A stretch of DNA of 64,000 bases from Alphaproteobacteria bacterium UBA3768 (GTDB taxonomy: Bacteria > Pseudomonadota > Alphaproteobacteria > CAAHEQ01 > UBA3637). A program made the position numbers and the translations under genes. The notes under the pieces were generated by a model. The model did no database searches, had not been told where the DNA came from, and was given only the letters and a program-made list of their open reading frames with translations. The stretch spans positions 62,001 through 126,000 of the forward strand of contig DFFU01000012.1 in NCBI GenBank assembly GCA_002372315.1, in the 5' to 3' direction. This document shows positions 41,130-49,966 of the stretch, in pieces (within the stretch, counting starts at the first letter, position 1; each line of letters opens with the position of its first letter).

Positions 41130-41513
41130 ATGAAAAAAGCACCCTCACAACGGCAATTGCGTGTGGCCGAGGAAATTAGAAAATTATTGGCCCAAATGTT
41201 GATAGAAAACAATCTGTTTATAAAAGGACTAAAAGCCCCTTATTTGATGATTACTGAGGTACAGGTTGCCCCTGATTTTGGGTATACAGATATTTATATG
41301 CGGGCAATGCCACCGGTGAATACAGATGAACAAGTGGCTTTATTGAATGAACACAAAGGTATTTTTCGTAAAAAAATTGGGCAAAATATTCGGTTGCGTA
41401 TCACACCCGAAGTCCGTTTTTTTTCGGATACTCGTTTTGAGCAAGATGCACATATTGAGGCGATTTTGAATAGTCCGCGTGTAAAGGCCGACCTTGATAA
41501 ATACAAAAAATAA
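41130..41513 (+). CDS. rbfA: Ribosome-binding factor A
   Basis: 127 residues with the KH-like RbfA fold: SQRQLRVAEEIRKLLAQML at the N-terminus, LMITEVQVAPDFGYTDIYMR near 40 and RITPEVRFFSDTRFEQDAHI near 95. RbfA matures the 30S subunit at the 5' end of 16S rRNA. An AAAGGAATGAC site precedes the start. It heads a two-gene unit with truB; the usual nusA-infB genes are not upstream here, where recA is divergent instead. Confidence 0.93.
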   Translation: MKKAPSQRQLRVAEEIRKLLAQMLIENNLFIKGLKAPYLMITEVQVAPDFGYTDIYMRAMPPVNTDEQVALLNEHKGIFRKKIGQNIRLRITPEVRFFSDTRFEQDAHIEAILNSPRVKADLDKYKK

Positions 41514-42357
41514 TTTAGACGGATGGTTGGTGATCAACAAACCATATGAAATGGGATCTACTCAAGTAGTGGGGAAGTTGAAGCATTTATTACATCCAGC
41601 CAAGATAGGTCATGCGGGGACCTTGGACCCTTTGGCCACAGGCGTTTTACCCATCGCTTTGGGCAAAGCAACCCGTTTAATTCCTTTTGTGATGGATGAC
41701 AAAAAAACATATGAATTTACTATCCAATGGGGTTATGAAACGGATTCTGATGATTTGGCTGGTAAGATAGTAGCAACATCTGATTTGCGTCCAACCAAAA
41801 AAGAAATTTTGTCTGTATTATCGAATTTTATAGGTCAAATTACTCAAGTACCTAGTATTTTTTCTGCCATAAAAATTGACGGACAACGGGCCTATGATTT
41901 AGCACGCTTTGGAAAAGAAGTACGTATGAAACCCCGTTTTGTGATGATTTATCGTCTTGAATTATTAAACTCAGATGAGACAAAAGCCAATTTTGTGGCA
42001 ACAGTGGGTAAAGGAACCTATATTCGTACTTTGGCACATGATATAGCACATGCTTTGAATACGTTGGGGGTTGTGGTGCGCCTGCACCGTACACAAGATG
42101 GCCCATTTGGTATCCATCAGGCCGTTTCATTAGATGATAATTTGATGGCACATATTTTCCCGATGGAAAAGGTGGTTTCCGATTTACCCCAAATTCAGGT
42201 GGATATACTAACAGCTCAACGTATTCGCTATGGACAAAGAGTTAAGTCTGAATCCTTTATAAATTTAAAGGGGATTTATGTTGTGATATGTATGAATAAA
42301 ATAGTGGCTTTGGTTGAGATGAAGGGGGGAATTTTGCACCCTCAATCTGTTTTTTAA
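41494..42357 (+). CDS. truB: tRNA pseudouridine-55 synthase TruB
   Basis: 287 residues. GWLVINKPYEMGSTQVVGKL near 10, then GHAGTLDPLATGVLPIALGK near 38 with the catalytic aspartate in TLDP, and GKGTYIRTLAHDIAHAL near 168 identify TruB. It makes pseudouridine 55 in the T arm of tRNAs. There is no ATG near the expected start; the best start is a TTG at 41494 inside the last 20 bp of rbfA, which would couple the two. The C-terminal PUA-like part is short. Confidence 0.93.
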   Translation: MINTKNNLDGWLVINKPYEMGSTQVVGKLKHLLHPAKIGHAGTLDPLATGVLPIALGKATRLIPFVMDDKKTYEFTIQWGYETDSDDLAGKIVATSDLRPTKKEILSVLSNFIGQITQVPSIFSAIKIDGQRAYDLARFGKEVRMKPRFVMIYRLELLNSDETKANFVATVGKGTYIRTLAHDIAHALNTLGVVVRLHRTQDGPFGIHQAVSLDDNLMAHIFPMEKVVSDLPQIQVDILTAQRIRYGQRVKSESFINLKGIYVVICMNKIVALVEMKGGILHPQSVF

Positions 42358-42415
42358 AGGTTCAATTTGCATTTTATAATAAAGTATGCTAAGCTAAAAC
42401 AAAAAGGAGTTATTT

Positions 42416-45400
42416 ATGCACTTATTTTTAAATAAACGCTTTACACCATTTCTTTTATCACATTTTTTATCGTCCATCAATGATGCATTTATGCGGACGT
42501 TATTTTTGTTTTATGCGACCTATAATTTAACCCAAGAAAGCACTGCGTTTGTGGTAACAGGCTTGATTTTTTATGCATTGACGTTTTGTATGGGCAGTAC
42601 AGTTGCAGGACAGGTTGCCGATAAAATTTCCAAAAGAAGATTTTTAATGTTCTTCAGAATTGTGGAAATGGGGGCCCTGTTTTTGACCTTAGGTGGGGTT
42701 TCACTAAATTCCAGATGGGCTCTCTTGGCTATTATGGGGGGATTGGGCTTTATTGGGGCTTGTTTGCGTGTGGCTGATTATGCTATTATGCCTGCTTTGG
42801 TTACAGAACGTGATTTGGTTAAATCCAATGCTTGGTTAAAGGTTGCTTCTTTGATTGGTTTGGGGTTATCGGCCTTAATGATGATGATGATTGTCAAGTT
42901 TGAAATCTCAGGTAGTTATGTTTGTTTATTAGCTGTTGCTTTATCTGTGTTGAGTCTCGCTATTACCTATGCTATTCCAAATCAAAACCCTGTGGATCCA
43001 GAAACGAAAGTGGTTAAAAATCCCATTCATGTATTTGATTTTGTATCCAAAACATTGAAATATAAATTTGATGATTGGGCGTATTTAATTGGTATTGCAT
43101 GGTTTTGGGTTTTAATGAGTTTGGTTGGAATGGTTTCCAGTGAATATGGCCAAGAAATTTTGAAAGCCCGTTGGTCTGTGGTGGCCTTTTTGTCAGGGGC
43201 AATTTTTCCTTTAGGGTATATTTTGGGGGCTGTTGCCTGTGTCAGAACAGCGCGTAAGCGTTTGGGATCTCAGGCCATGTGGGTTGGTTTTTTAATTTCA
43301 ATTGTATTGTTGGATTTGGTTTTTGCGGGTCGTGCTCTTGGCCATATAGAGGTTAATAAAGCTATTACTATTTTTAAATTGTTGACAGGTAGTGTTCTTT
43401 ATTGGCATGTTTTATTGGCTGTCATGGCGTTGGGGGCTTTGTCGGCTTTGTATATTATTCCCTTTTATGCTCAATTACAAATGCATACAGATGCCAAGAT
43501 TATGGGGCGTATGTTTTCGTTCAGTGGCTTGTTAAATGCGGTTACAATGACAGGGGCCTTTGTGATTATTTTGGCAATGCGGATGCTGTTTTTCAATCTA
43601 TCTGATGTGGTCATTTTCTTTGCGATTTTAAACATATTTGTTTCCTTATACTTTGTTCGTTTGTTGCCCATTGATCAAAGACGTCGTTTCTTTAAAAAAG
43701 TTTTGGGAAAATTGTTTAAGGTGAAAGTTTATGGATTGGAAAGATTACCCAAAAATGGCGAACGTTGTTTGATTGTTTGCAATCACACCAGCTATATGGA
43801 TGTATTGTTGATATCCACCTTTATTGACAGGCCGATTGTTTTTTCTATTAACGAAAGATTATTAGAAAAGACGTTGGTTAAGTTTATGACGAATTTGGTG
43901 GATTTGCGTCCTTTGGATCCGGTCAGTCCTTTTGCTGTCAAGGCGATGGTTAATGAGTTAAAGCAAAATAAAACCTGCATGATTTTTAATGGTGGACTAT
44001 TAGAAGGTGGAAATACGCGTCTTAAAATTTATGAAGGTACAGCCATGATGGCACTCAAGGGAGAGGCGCCAATTGTGCCAATTCGCATTGATGGGGCGAT
44101 GCATACCTTTGGTTCGCGTGTTTTGGGTAAGCGTGCGTGGTTTAAGGCTTTTCCGCAAATTACCTTAACTGTTATGCCCCCTGTTGAATTTAAATATCCT
44201 GAATCCATGCCCAATCGTGAGCAACGCCAACGTTCTTCGGGTAAGTTGTATGATGTAATTTCTGGTATGGTTTTTGATAGTTATGATAAGAACAGAACTG
44301 TATTTCAGGCTGTTGCGGATGCGATGAAGATGCGTGGGCGTATGTTCCGAATTTTGGATGATACAGCACGTAAGCCTCAAACATTTGCCAGTGTCTTTTT
44401 AAAATCATTTGTTTTGGGCTCTTTAATCAATAAAGCCTTACCAAATGATGAACGTGTGGGGGTGATGATCCCGACATCTTCGGCCTGTGCCTATACTTTT
44501 TTTGGGTTACAAGCCTTTGGTAAAGTGCCTGCCATGATTAACTTTACGGCTGGACCAAAAGCGGTTGTCAGTACATGCCAAACGGTGGGATTAAAGCATA
44601 TTGTTACAGCCCATAAAGTGGTTCAAATGGCTAAATTGGAAAATTTAGTGGCCGAAATTGAAAAAAATGATATTAAAGTGGTGTATTTGGAAGATTTAAA
44701 ATCTACATTGATTTTATCGGATAAATTGCGTGGTATGTGGGGTGCTTTGTTTCCACATGCTGTCTATCGGAAAACCAGTGGTGGAAAAACATCATCAAAG
44801 GATACTGCTGTTATTTTATTTACCTCTGGATCGGAAGGATTGCCTAAAGCAGTGTTTTTAAGTCATTATAACTTGTTGTCCAACTGCTATCAAGTACCTT
44901 GTCGTTTTGATGTGTATAAAAATGATGTGTTTTTAAACTGTTTGCCTTTGTTCCATTCTTTTGGTTTAGGGGCAGGGACGATATTGCCCATGATTTTGGG
45001 GTGTAAGACGTTTTTGTACCCAACCCCATTACATTATCGGATTATTCCTGAAATAGCGGCCAGTATTCGTGCGACGATTTTCTTTGCAACAGATACATTT
45101 TTATCAGCATATGCCAAATGTGCAAATCCTTATGATTTTAATAGTTTGCGTGTTGTAGCAGGTGGTGCCGAAAAAATTCGTGAGGAAACACGTACAGTGT
45201 GGCAGGAGAAATTCGGTGTGCGTTTATTTGAAGGCTATGGTGCCACTGAATGTTCGCCCTTTATTTCTGTCAATACATTTTTATTTCAAAAGAAAAATTC
45301 TGTGGGGCGTTTGTTGCCAGGGATGGAATCGCGCTTGAAAAAAGTGGATGGCATCACAGAAGGGGGCGAATTGTATGTTAAAGGACCCAATATTATGCAA

Positions 45401-45838
45401 GGTTATATGCGTCACACAAATCCGGGCGTACTAGAACCTCCAAAGGATGGTTGGTATGATACAGGGGATATTGTGGAAATTGACAACGATGGCTTTATCA
45501 CGATTAAAGGGCGCTCAAAACGTTTTGCCAAAATCGGGGGGGAAATGGTATCCTTGATGGCGGTAGAACAAACAATTGCCAAAAAGTGGCCGGATGCTCT
45601 GTCGGGGGCTGTGAATTTACCTGATGATCGCAAAGGTGAAAAAATTGTTTTGATTACCAATGAAAAGGCGATCACAAAGGATGCTTTGATTCCTGTATTT
45701 AAAGATGCAGGTATGACAGAATTGGGCTTGCCCAGTATGATTATTTATACTGAGCAGCCCCCTTTATTGGGAACGGGTAAGTTTGATTACTTAAAGGCCA
45801 AGGAAATGGCAGTGGAAGCGAGCAATAAAAAAGAGTAA
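42416..45838 (+). CDS. Fused lysophospholipid transporter / acyltransferase / acyl-ACP synthetase
   Basis: 1140 residues in three modules. Residues 1-420 are an MFS transporter of the LplT type with 12 helices (VAGQVADKISKRRFLMFFR near 65). Residues 430-640 are a PlsC-type acyltransferase with CNHTSYMDVLLIS near 455 (HX4D) and NGGLLEGGNTRLK near 525. Residues 660-1140 are an AMP-forming acyl-CoA/ACP synthetase with LFTSGSEGLPKAVFLSH near 801, EGYGATECSP near 941 and YDTGDIVEIDNDGF near 1013. Together these flip lysophospholipids inward and re-acylate them, the job shared by LplT and Aas in E. coli. A GGAG ribosome site precedes the start. Confidence 0.93.
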   Translation: MHLFLNKRFTPFLLSHFLSSINDAFMRTLFLFYATYNLTQESTAFVVTGLIFYALTFCMGSTVAGQVADKISKRRFLMFFRIVEMGALFLTLGGVSLNSRWALLAIMGGLGFIGACLRVADYAIMPALVTERDLVKSNAWLKVASLIGLGLSALMMMMIVKFEISGSYVCLLAVALSVLSLAITYAIPNQNPVDPETKVVKNPIHVFDFVSKTLKYKFDDWAYLIGIAWFWVLMSLVGMVSSEYGQEILKARWSVVAFLSGAIFPLGYILGAVACVRTARKRLGSQAMWVGFLISIVLLDLVFAGRALGHIEVNKAITIFKLLTGSVLYWHVLLAVMALGALSALYIIPFYAQLQMHTDAKIMGRMFSFSGLLNAVTMTGAFVIILAMRMLFFNLSDVVIFFAILNIFVSLYFVRLLPIDQRRRFFKKVLGKLFKVKVYGLERLPKNGERCLIVCNHTSYMDVLLISTFIDRPIVFSINERLLEKTLVKFMTNLVDLRPLDPVSPFAVKAMVNELKQNKTCMIFNGGLLEGGNTRLKIYEGTAMMALKGEAPIVPIRIDGAMHTFGSRVLGKRAWFKAFPQITLTVMPPVEFKYPESMPNREQRQRSSGKLYDVISGMVFDSYDKNRTVFQAVADAMKMRGRMFRILDDTARKPQTFASVFLKSFVLGSLINKALPNDERVGVMIPTSSACAYTFFGLQAFGKVPAMINFTAGPKAVVSTCQTVGLKHIVTAHKVVQMAKLENLVAEIEKNDIKVVYLEDLKSTLILSDKLRGMWGALFPHAVYRKTSGGKTSSKDTAVILFTSGSEGLPKAVFLSHYNLLSNCYQVPCRFDVYKNDVFLNCLPLFHSFGLGAGTILPMILGCKTFLYPTPLHYRIIPEIAASIRATIFFATDTFLSAYAKCANPYDFNSLRVVAGGAEKIREETRTVWQEKFGVRLFEGYGATECSPFISVNTFLFQKKNSVGRLLPGMESRLKKVDGITEGGELYVKGPNIMQGYMRHTNPGVLEPPKDGWYDTGDIVEIDNDGFITIKGRSKRFAKIGGEMVSLMAVEQTIAKKWPDALSGAVNLPDDRKGEKIVLITNEKAITKDALIPVFKDAGMTELGLPSMIIYTEQPPLLGTGKFDYLKAKEMAVEASNKKE

Positions 45839-45907
45839 TCTTTTATTCCACGGTCGTTTTTGGGGTTGACTTGAAAACCTAATAATGTTTGTATTTCAGT
45901 TTTAATT

Positions 45908-45938
45908 CATCCCCCATCAAGTGGGGGATGATATTTTT
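45908..45938 (+). terminator. Terminator of the acyltransferase fusion gene
   Basis: Stem CATCCCCC/GGGGGATG (45908-45930) followed by a T-rich tract, about 70 bp after the stop. Confidence 0.8.
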
Positions 45939-46053
45939 CCTATATTATATTCGTGCTTGGCATGAACCTTCATCAACATATAAGGCTATGCTATTACTGG
46001 ATTTCTGAGTGTGTTGTTTTTGATAGAAATGACAAAGATGAAAGATATCAAAA

Positions 46054-46075
46054 ACACCCCGTAAAAACGGGGTGC
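46054..46075 (-). terminator. Terminator of the VirB2-like gene
   Basis: Perfect stem CACCCCGT/ACGGGGTG (46055-46074) followed on the minus strand by TTTTTG, 21 bp after the stop at 46096. Confidence 0.85.
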
Positions 46076-46095
46076 CTCTGATGGATTTTTTATTG

Positions 46096-46431
46096 TTAAT
46101 ATGATGATCCAGTGTCATTACCGAAAGTATCATTTGTATCAACAGATTCTCCTGCGGCATAACTTACAATCATACCGGCACCTGCCACAATGGCCACGCC
46201 GAAGACCAAGGCGAACAACCATTTCCATTGGATTTTACCGAGCAATGCTGCGGCTGCCATACCAATCAAACCGAAAGCGGCCAAAATGTAAAAAACGCCT
46301 TTTACGTTATTAAATAAGGTTGCCAAGCTTCCGATTGCTGTATCAAAGGCATTTTGTGCCCATGCGCCAGTGGCATACATGATGACTCCGAAAACGGCCA
46401 CCAAGGCCAAAGTTTTTACTAATTTTTTCAT
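46096..46431 (-). CDS. VirB2/TrbC-like pilin
   Basis: 111 residues. A signal peptide (cleaved near TGAWAQNA, residue 26) is followed by two membrane helices (residues 43-64 and 70-90) separated by a short basic turn (GKIQWKW), with an acidic disordered tail (DTNDTFGNDTGSSY). This is the layout of VirB2/TrbC conjugative pilins. Such subunits assemble from the inner membrane into a pilus. No other VirB gene is in the window; the adjacent operon is a type IVb pilus system. An AAAGGAAAAA ribosome site precedes the ATG. Confidence 0.78.
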   Translation of the reverse strand: MKKLVKTLALVAVFGVIMYATGAWAQNAFDTAIGSLATLFNNVKGVFYILAAFGLIGMAAAALLGKIQWKWLFALVFGVAIVAGAGMIVSYAAGESVDTNDTFGNDTGSSY

Positions 46432-46823
46432 TTTTTTCCTTTCTGTTGTTTATATTTAGATTGGATTTTCAATGTATCAAAATCAGAAAAGTAATTTCAT
46501 CGCTAACCCCGCGCTTCAATAACTTTTTCTAAGATTTTGGTTCATTTTTTTCCTTTCTTTTCAAGAATAGTCTTTTGATTTAAATTCCTTTGTACACTTG
46601 CACGTCAACGATACGTCCAAAAAGTTCAAAATCCTTTATTTCATCCGACTCCTTAAGGTTTTTAGACTTGAAACCATTTCAAATCATAATTGTTTGATAA
46701 CCTATTTTTATTACTTTGTCCAGTCTTTTTTTAAAAAATATATAAAAAAAACACTTGTTAATAAAATGTTAACTTTTTAAAGTTTATGATACAAGCAGTT
46801 TAATATATGCGTTTGGGGAATGC
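46432..46823. other. Intergenic region between the VirB2-like gene and the pilus operon
   Basis: 392 bp without a clear gene. On the minus strand an AGAAAGGAAAAAAATG start (ATG at 46545) opens a 9-codon frame (MNQNLRKSY, stop at 46516) 85 bp before the pilin, whose own start has a near-identical upstream sequence. A GTTAA/TTAAC dyad lies at 46757-46773, and AT-rich -10-like boxes (TATGAT 46785, TAATAT 46801) precede the plus-strand operon. No structured RNA is recognised. Confidence 0.5.
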
Positions 46824-47606
46824 ATGAAGTTAGAATTGGGTACTTCTTTTGTTGGGATATTGCTTTCGTTGTCTGTAATGGCTCAGACACCAGAGGTGGT
46901 GGCTGTTCCAAATCCCAATGATTTTTTATTGGATACCTATACAATGCCAAGCGATCCGATTGCAGTTTCTCCAGCATCTGTGATGCAAAATGTGACCCCC
47001 ATTCCGTCAAGTGTAGATATCCTGACAGAGATCTTTGGTAAAGATGCAATGAGTTTGAATGCCAATAAACCTGTTGTGACGCAAACGCGCAACTTTACGC
47101 CAATTCCAGGTATGTATTATCCCAAAAAGGCTATTTTGACCAAGTTGCCAGATTTGCCCCCACCACAAGCAACGGTTGACAGATATATTAAAACAACGAT
47201 TGATCCTGTTATTCAGCAACCAGAATATGCTGACCAAATGTTGGAGGCTATGGAAAAAGGCACAACAACTTATTTTTCCATTCCCAAAGAGGTACGTATT
47301 AAATTTTATCCTGGTCAAGCACATTTGTCTGCTCAAGCATTAAAATGGATTAAATCCTTTGCAATAAAAGTGCGTCAAGATCCGCGTTTGATACTTGAAA
47401 TTCGGGTATCTGAAGAAAATTGGCCGCTACAAAGTAAACGGGTGGGCTTGATGCTTCAGGCTGTTTTAGAACAGGGTGTTTCACGTCATCAAATCGTGGT
47501 TTATAAAACTAATCGTGCGGCGGATTCTGTTTTACTTGGCTATGCAAATATGTTGGATCAAGAGGTAAAAGTGAATAAAAAAAGACAAAAAACAATTAGT
47601 TGGTAA
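46824..47606 (+). CDS. Exported protein with OmpA-like C-terminal domain (pilus operon)
   Basis: 260 residues with an N-terminal hydrophobic signal (residues 5-20, cleaved near VMAQTP), a proline-rich linker to about residue 130, and a C-terminal OmpA/MotB-like domain: VRIKFYPGQAHLSAQALKWI near 156, then LILEIRVSEEN and KRVGLMLQAVLEQGVSRHQI near 195. This domain usually binds peptidoglycan, though the consensus Asp/Arg pair is weak here. It is the first gene of the pil operon and could anchor the pilus machine to the cell wall. The family assignment is moderate. Confidence 0.7.
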   Translation: MKLELGTSFVGILLSLSVMAQTPEVVAVPNPNDFLLDTYTMPSDPIAVSPASVMQNVTPIPSSVDILTEIFGKDAMSLNANKPVVTQTRNFTPIPGMYYPKKAILTKLPDLPPPQATVDRYIKTTIDPVIQQPEYADQMLEAMEKGTTTYFSIPKEVRIKFYPGQAHLSAQALKWIKSFAIKVRQDPRLILEIRVSEENWPLQSKRVGLMLQAVLEQGVSRHQIVVYKTNRAADSVLLGYANMLDQEVKVNKKRQKTISW

Positions 47607-47665
47607 AAAAATGCTTGTAATATCAAAAAAAACAGTGTATGTTTTTTTAAAACAGGGAGTTTAAT

Positions 47666-48358
47666 ATGAAAAAAATAGATTTTCTTAAGCTTTTTACGGG
47701 TGCTGCTTTGGTGCTTTGTGTGACTTCAGGCTATGCCCAAACGAGTCAATTTATTGATTGCGCAGATGGCAATGCTGGGTGTGATATGCTGTACTCTACG
47801 GATGCTACTTTTAATACCAACGATTGTGTGGATTGCGTTTCAGGCGATATTCAAGTTGAACCCGCTGTTGTTAAAACTTCTTATCAACCTTTGTCCTACT
47901 CTATGCCTGCTGACACCCGCGTAGAGGTAATGCCCAATGGAGCTTTGCGTACAACAACAACTCAGGTTTCTGGGACACGTGTGGGGACAACAGATCGACA
48001 AACTGTTCACAGAACTGAACGAATTGAATCAACGGGACTCGGTGGACAGTGGGTGGCCCATGATACAAACGAAAAAATCGCTTTTGGTGAGGGTGTGCAT
48101 GATTGGGATGCAGCACGCGGTGAAACATTGAAGTCTTTATTGACTCAGTGGGCTGAAGTATCTGGATGGACTTTGATATGGAAATTGGATCGGGATTATA
48201 ATTTGGAAGCAGGTGTCGTTTTTCGTGGAACCTTTACTGAGGTTGCCAGTGCAATTATTCGGACATTTGCGCGTGCTGTTCCTGCACCTATAGGAACATT
48301 TTATCGTGGTAATCGTGTGTTGGTCATTAGCATACAGGAGGATGAGAATGCTCATTAA
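47666..48358 (+). CDS. TcpQ/PilL-like pilus assembly protein
   Basis: 230 residues with a signal peptide (residues 1-24, cleaved near GYAQT). The C-terminal 90 residues match the TcpQ C-terminal domain: DAARGETLKSLLTQWAEVSG near 152, WTLIWKLDRDYNLEAGVVF near 172, and FTEVASAIIRTFARAV near 194. In type IVb pilus systems such proteins help the secretin assemble and stabilise at the outer membrane. It overlaps the start of pilN by 11 bp. Confidence 0.82.
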   Translation: MKKIDFLKLFTGAALVLCVTSGYAQTSQFIDCADGNAGCDMLYSTDATFNTNDCVDCVSGDIQVEPAVVKTSYQPLSYSMPADTRVEVMPNGALRTTTTQVSGTRVGTTDRQTVHRTERIESTGLGGQWVAHDTNEKIAFGEGVHDWDAARGETLKSLLTQWAEVSGWTLIWKLDRDYNLEAGVVFRGTFTEVASAIIRTFARAVPAPIGTFYRGNRVLVISIQEDENAH

Positions 48359-49952
48359 AAAACTGACAGTTGCTTTATTGGCAGGGTGTTTTGCTTTAAC
48401 GGCGTGCAACAAGTATGTCGCTGAAACGGATAAAAGAATTGAAGAAACTTTGTCGCGTGTGGAAGAATATCAAGAAGCCTCTCAGATTCCTGATTTGCCT
48501 GAGCCAAATGATACGGTGCGTATCCAAAATGATATTTGGTTGGGTTCATCTAGCACCAAAATTATGGAAGGGGATGCTTTGCCCAGTTGGTTGGAAAAAG
48601 ATGATGGCATTACGATTGCTGTATCTGAGGATGCAACGTTACCCGATATTCTTCAAGAAGTTTCCGATATTACAGGGATGAATATTCGTTTGGATGATTT
48701 GCGTGCAGACAATGCGATACCAGAAGATGCTGTACCCTTAAAATACACGGGTTCTTTAAGTGGGTTGTTGAACTATTTATCAAATCGTTATAATGTCTAT
48801 TGGCGTTATAAAGATGGAATTGTTAGCTTCTTTACCCAAGAAACACGTGTCTTTACGGTTTATGCTTTGCCAACGGAAACAACAATGTCTGCCAATATGT
48901 CGGGATCATCCATGGGGGAAAGTGGTGGTGGAAGTGCTTCTTCTACTTTGGCTGTCAGTACAGATTTGAAAATTTGGGAAAGTATAGAAGAAGGTGTCAA
49001 ACAAGTTGTGGGTGACAATGGAAAATTATCTTTTTCACATGCTGCGGGTACTGTGACTGTCACGGCTAGTCCCTATATTGTTCGTAAGGTCGCGGCCTAT
49101 ATAAATGGTTGGAACGAAAAATTATCCCGTCAAGTTGCAATCACTGTGCGTGTGTTGCAGGTTACCTTGAACAACAGCGATCAATATGGTTTGGATTTAA
49201 CCCAGATTGCCTTCAATAGTAAAAACATTGCAGCGACATTTGCAGGGACATCTTCTGCCTTTGAAGGTGCGGCGAATTTAACAATGACTTTGGTAAAAGA
49301 AGGTTCAAAGTTTAAAGGATCTTCGGGTGTGATTCAGGCTTTATCTCAACAAGGTAAGGTGCGTCAAGTGACCAGCGCCTCTGTGACAACATTAAATAAT
49401 AAAGTTGCACCAGTTCAAGTTTCTAAAACACAAAACTATCTGAAAGAAATTACGGTAACTTCTTCGGGTAGCGGTGAGGATAAATCCACTGATACTGACT
49501 ATGAAGTGGATACGTTAAACTATGGTTTTACAATGGAATTGTTGCCCCGAATTTTGGATCATGGCCGTTTGATTTTATTGTTTAATTTATCATTGTCGGA
49601 TGTGGTGGATTGGAAATACGTGAATGTTGGTGGGGGTGATTCCTCATCTTCTGGTGAAGGCGAAGATTCTTCCAATGGTGAAGAAACCGAAAAGACCTCA
49701 TTGCAATTACCGACAATGGAAATGCGTGGTTTTGTCCAAGAAATTGCGATGCGCTCAGGACAAACGTTAGTTTTGACAGGTTTTGAAAAATTGCAAGATG
49801 AAACAAAAACATCTGGAATTGGTAAAGCCAAGATGGGATTGTTGGGTGGGTCTGCAGTCAATAATACTTCTCGGGGGGTAATGGTTATCTTGCTCACGCC
49901 TGAAATCCTGCAGTCGCCATTGTCACAAGAGGCTTTAATGAGAAATTATTAA
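48348..49952 (+). CDS. pilN: Type IVb pilus secretin PilN (lipoprotein)
   Basis: 534 residues from the ATG at 48348, six bases after AGGAGG. A lipoprotein signal with lipobox LTAC (residue 20) anchors it to the outer membrane. An N-terminal domain of about 240 residues includes secretin N-type modules (DATLPDILQEVSDITGMNI near 88, then a Ser/Gly-rich loop near 200). The secretin core follows to the C-terminus, with VAITVRVLQVTLNNSDQYGL near 265 and LQLPTMEMRGFVQEIAMRSG near 452. A low-complexity Ser/Gly/Glu loop lies near 430. It forms the outer membrane channel for the thin pilus. Confidence 0.92.
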   Translation: MLIKKLTVALLAGCFALTACNKYVAETDKRIEETLSRVEEYQEASQIPDLPEPNDTVRIQNDIWLGSSSTKIMEGDALPSWLEKDDGITIAVSEDATLPDILQEVSDITGMNIRLDDLRADNAIPEDAVPLKYTGSLSGLLNYLSNRYNVYWRYKDGIVSFFTQETRVFTVYALPTETTMSANMSGSSMGESGGGSASSTLAVSTDLKIWESIEEGVKQVVGDNGKLSFSHAAGTVTVTASPYIVRKVAAYINGWNEKLSRQVAITVRVLQVTLNNSDQYGLDLTQIAFNSKNIAATFAGTSSAFEGAANLTMTLVKEGSKFKGSSGVIQALSQQGKVRQVTSASVTTLNNKVAPVQVSKTQNYLKEITVTSSGSGEDKSTDTDYEVDTLNYGFTMELLPRILDHGRLILLFNLSLSDVVDWKYVNVGGGDSSSSGEGEDSSNGEETEKTSLQLPTMEMRGFVQEIAMRSGQTLVLTGFEKLQDETKTSGIGKAKMGLLGGSAVNNTSRGVMVILLTPEILQSPLSQEALMRNY

Positions 49953-49966
49953 GGAGTCCGTATCAT

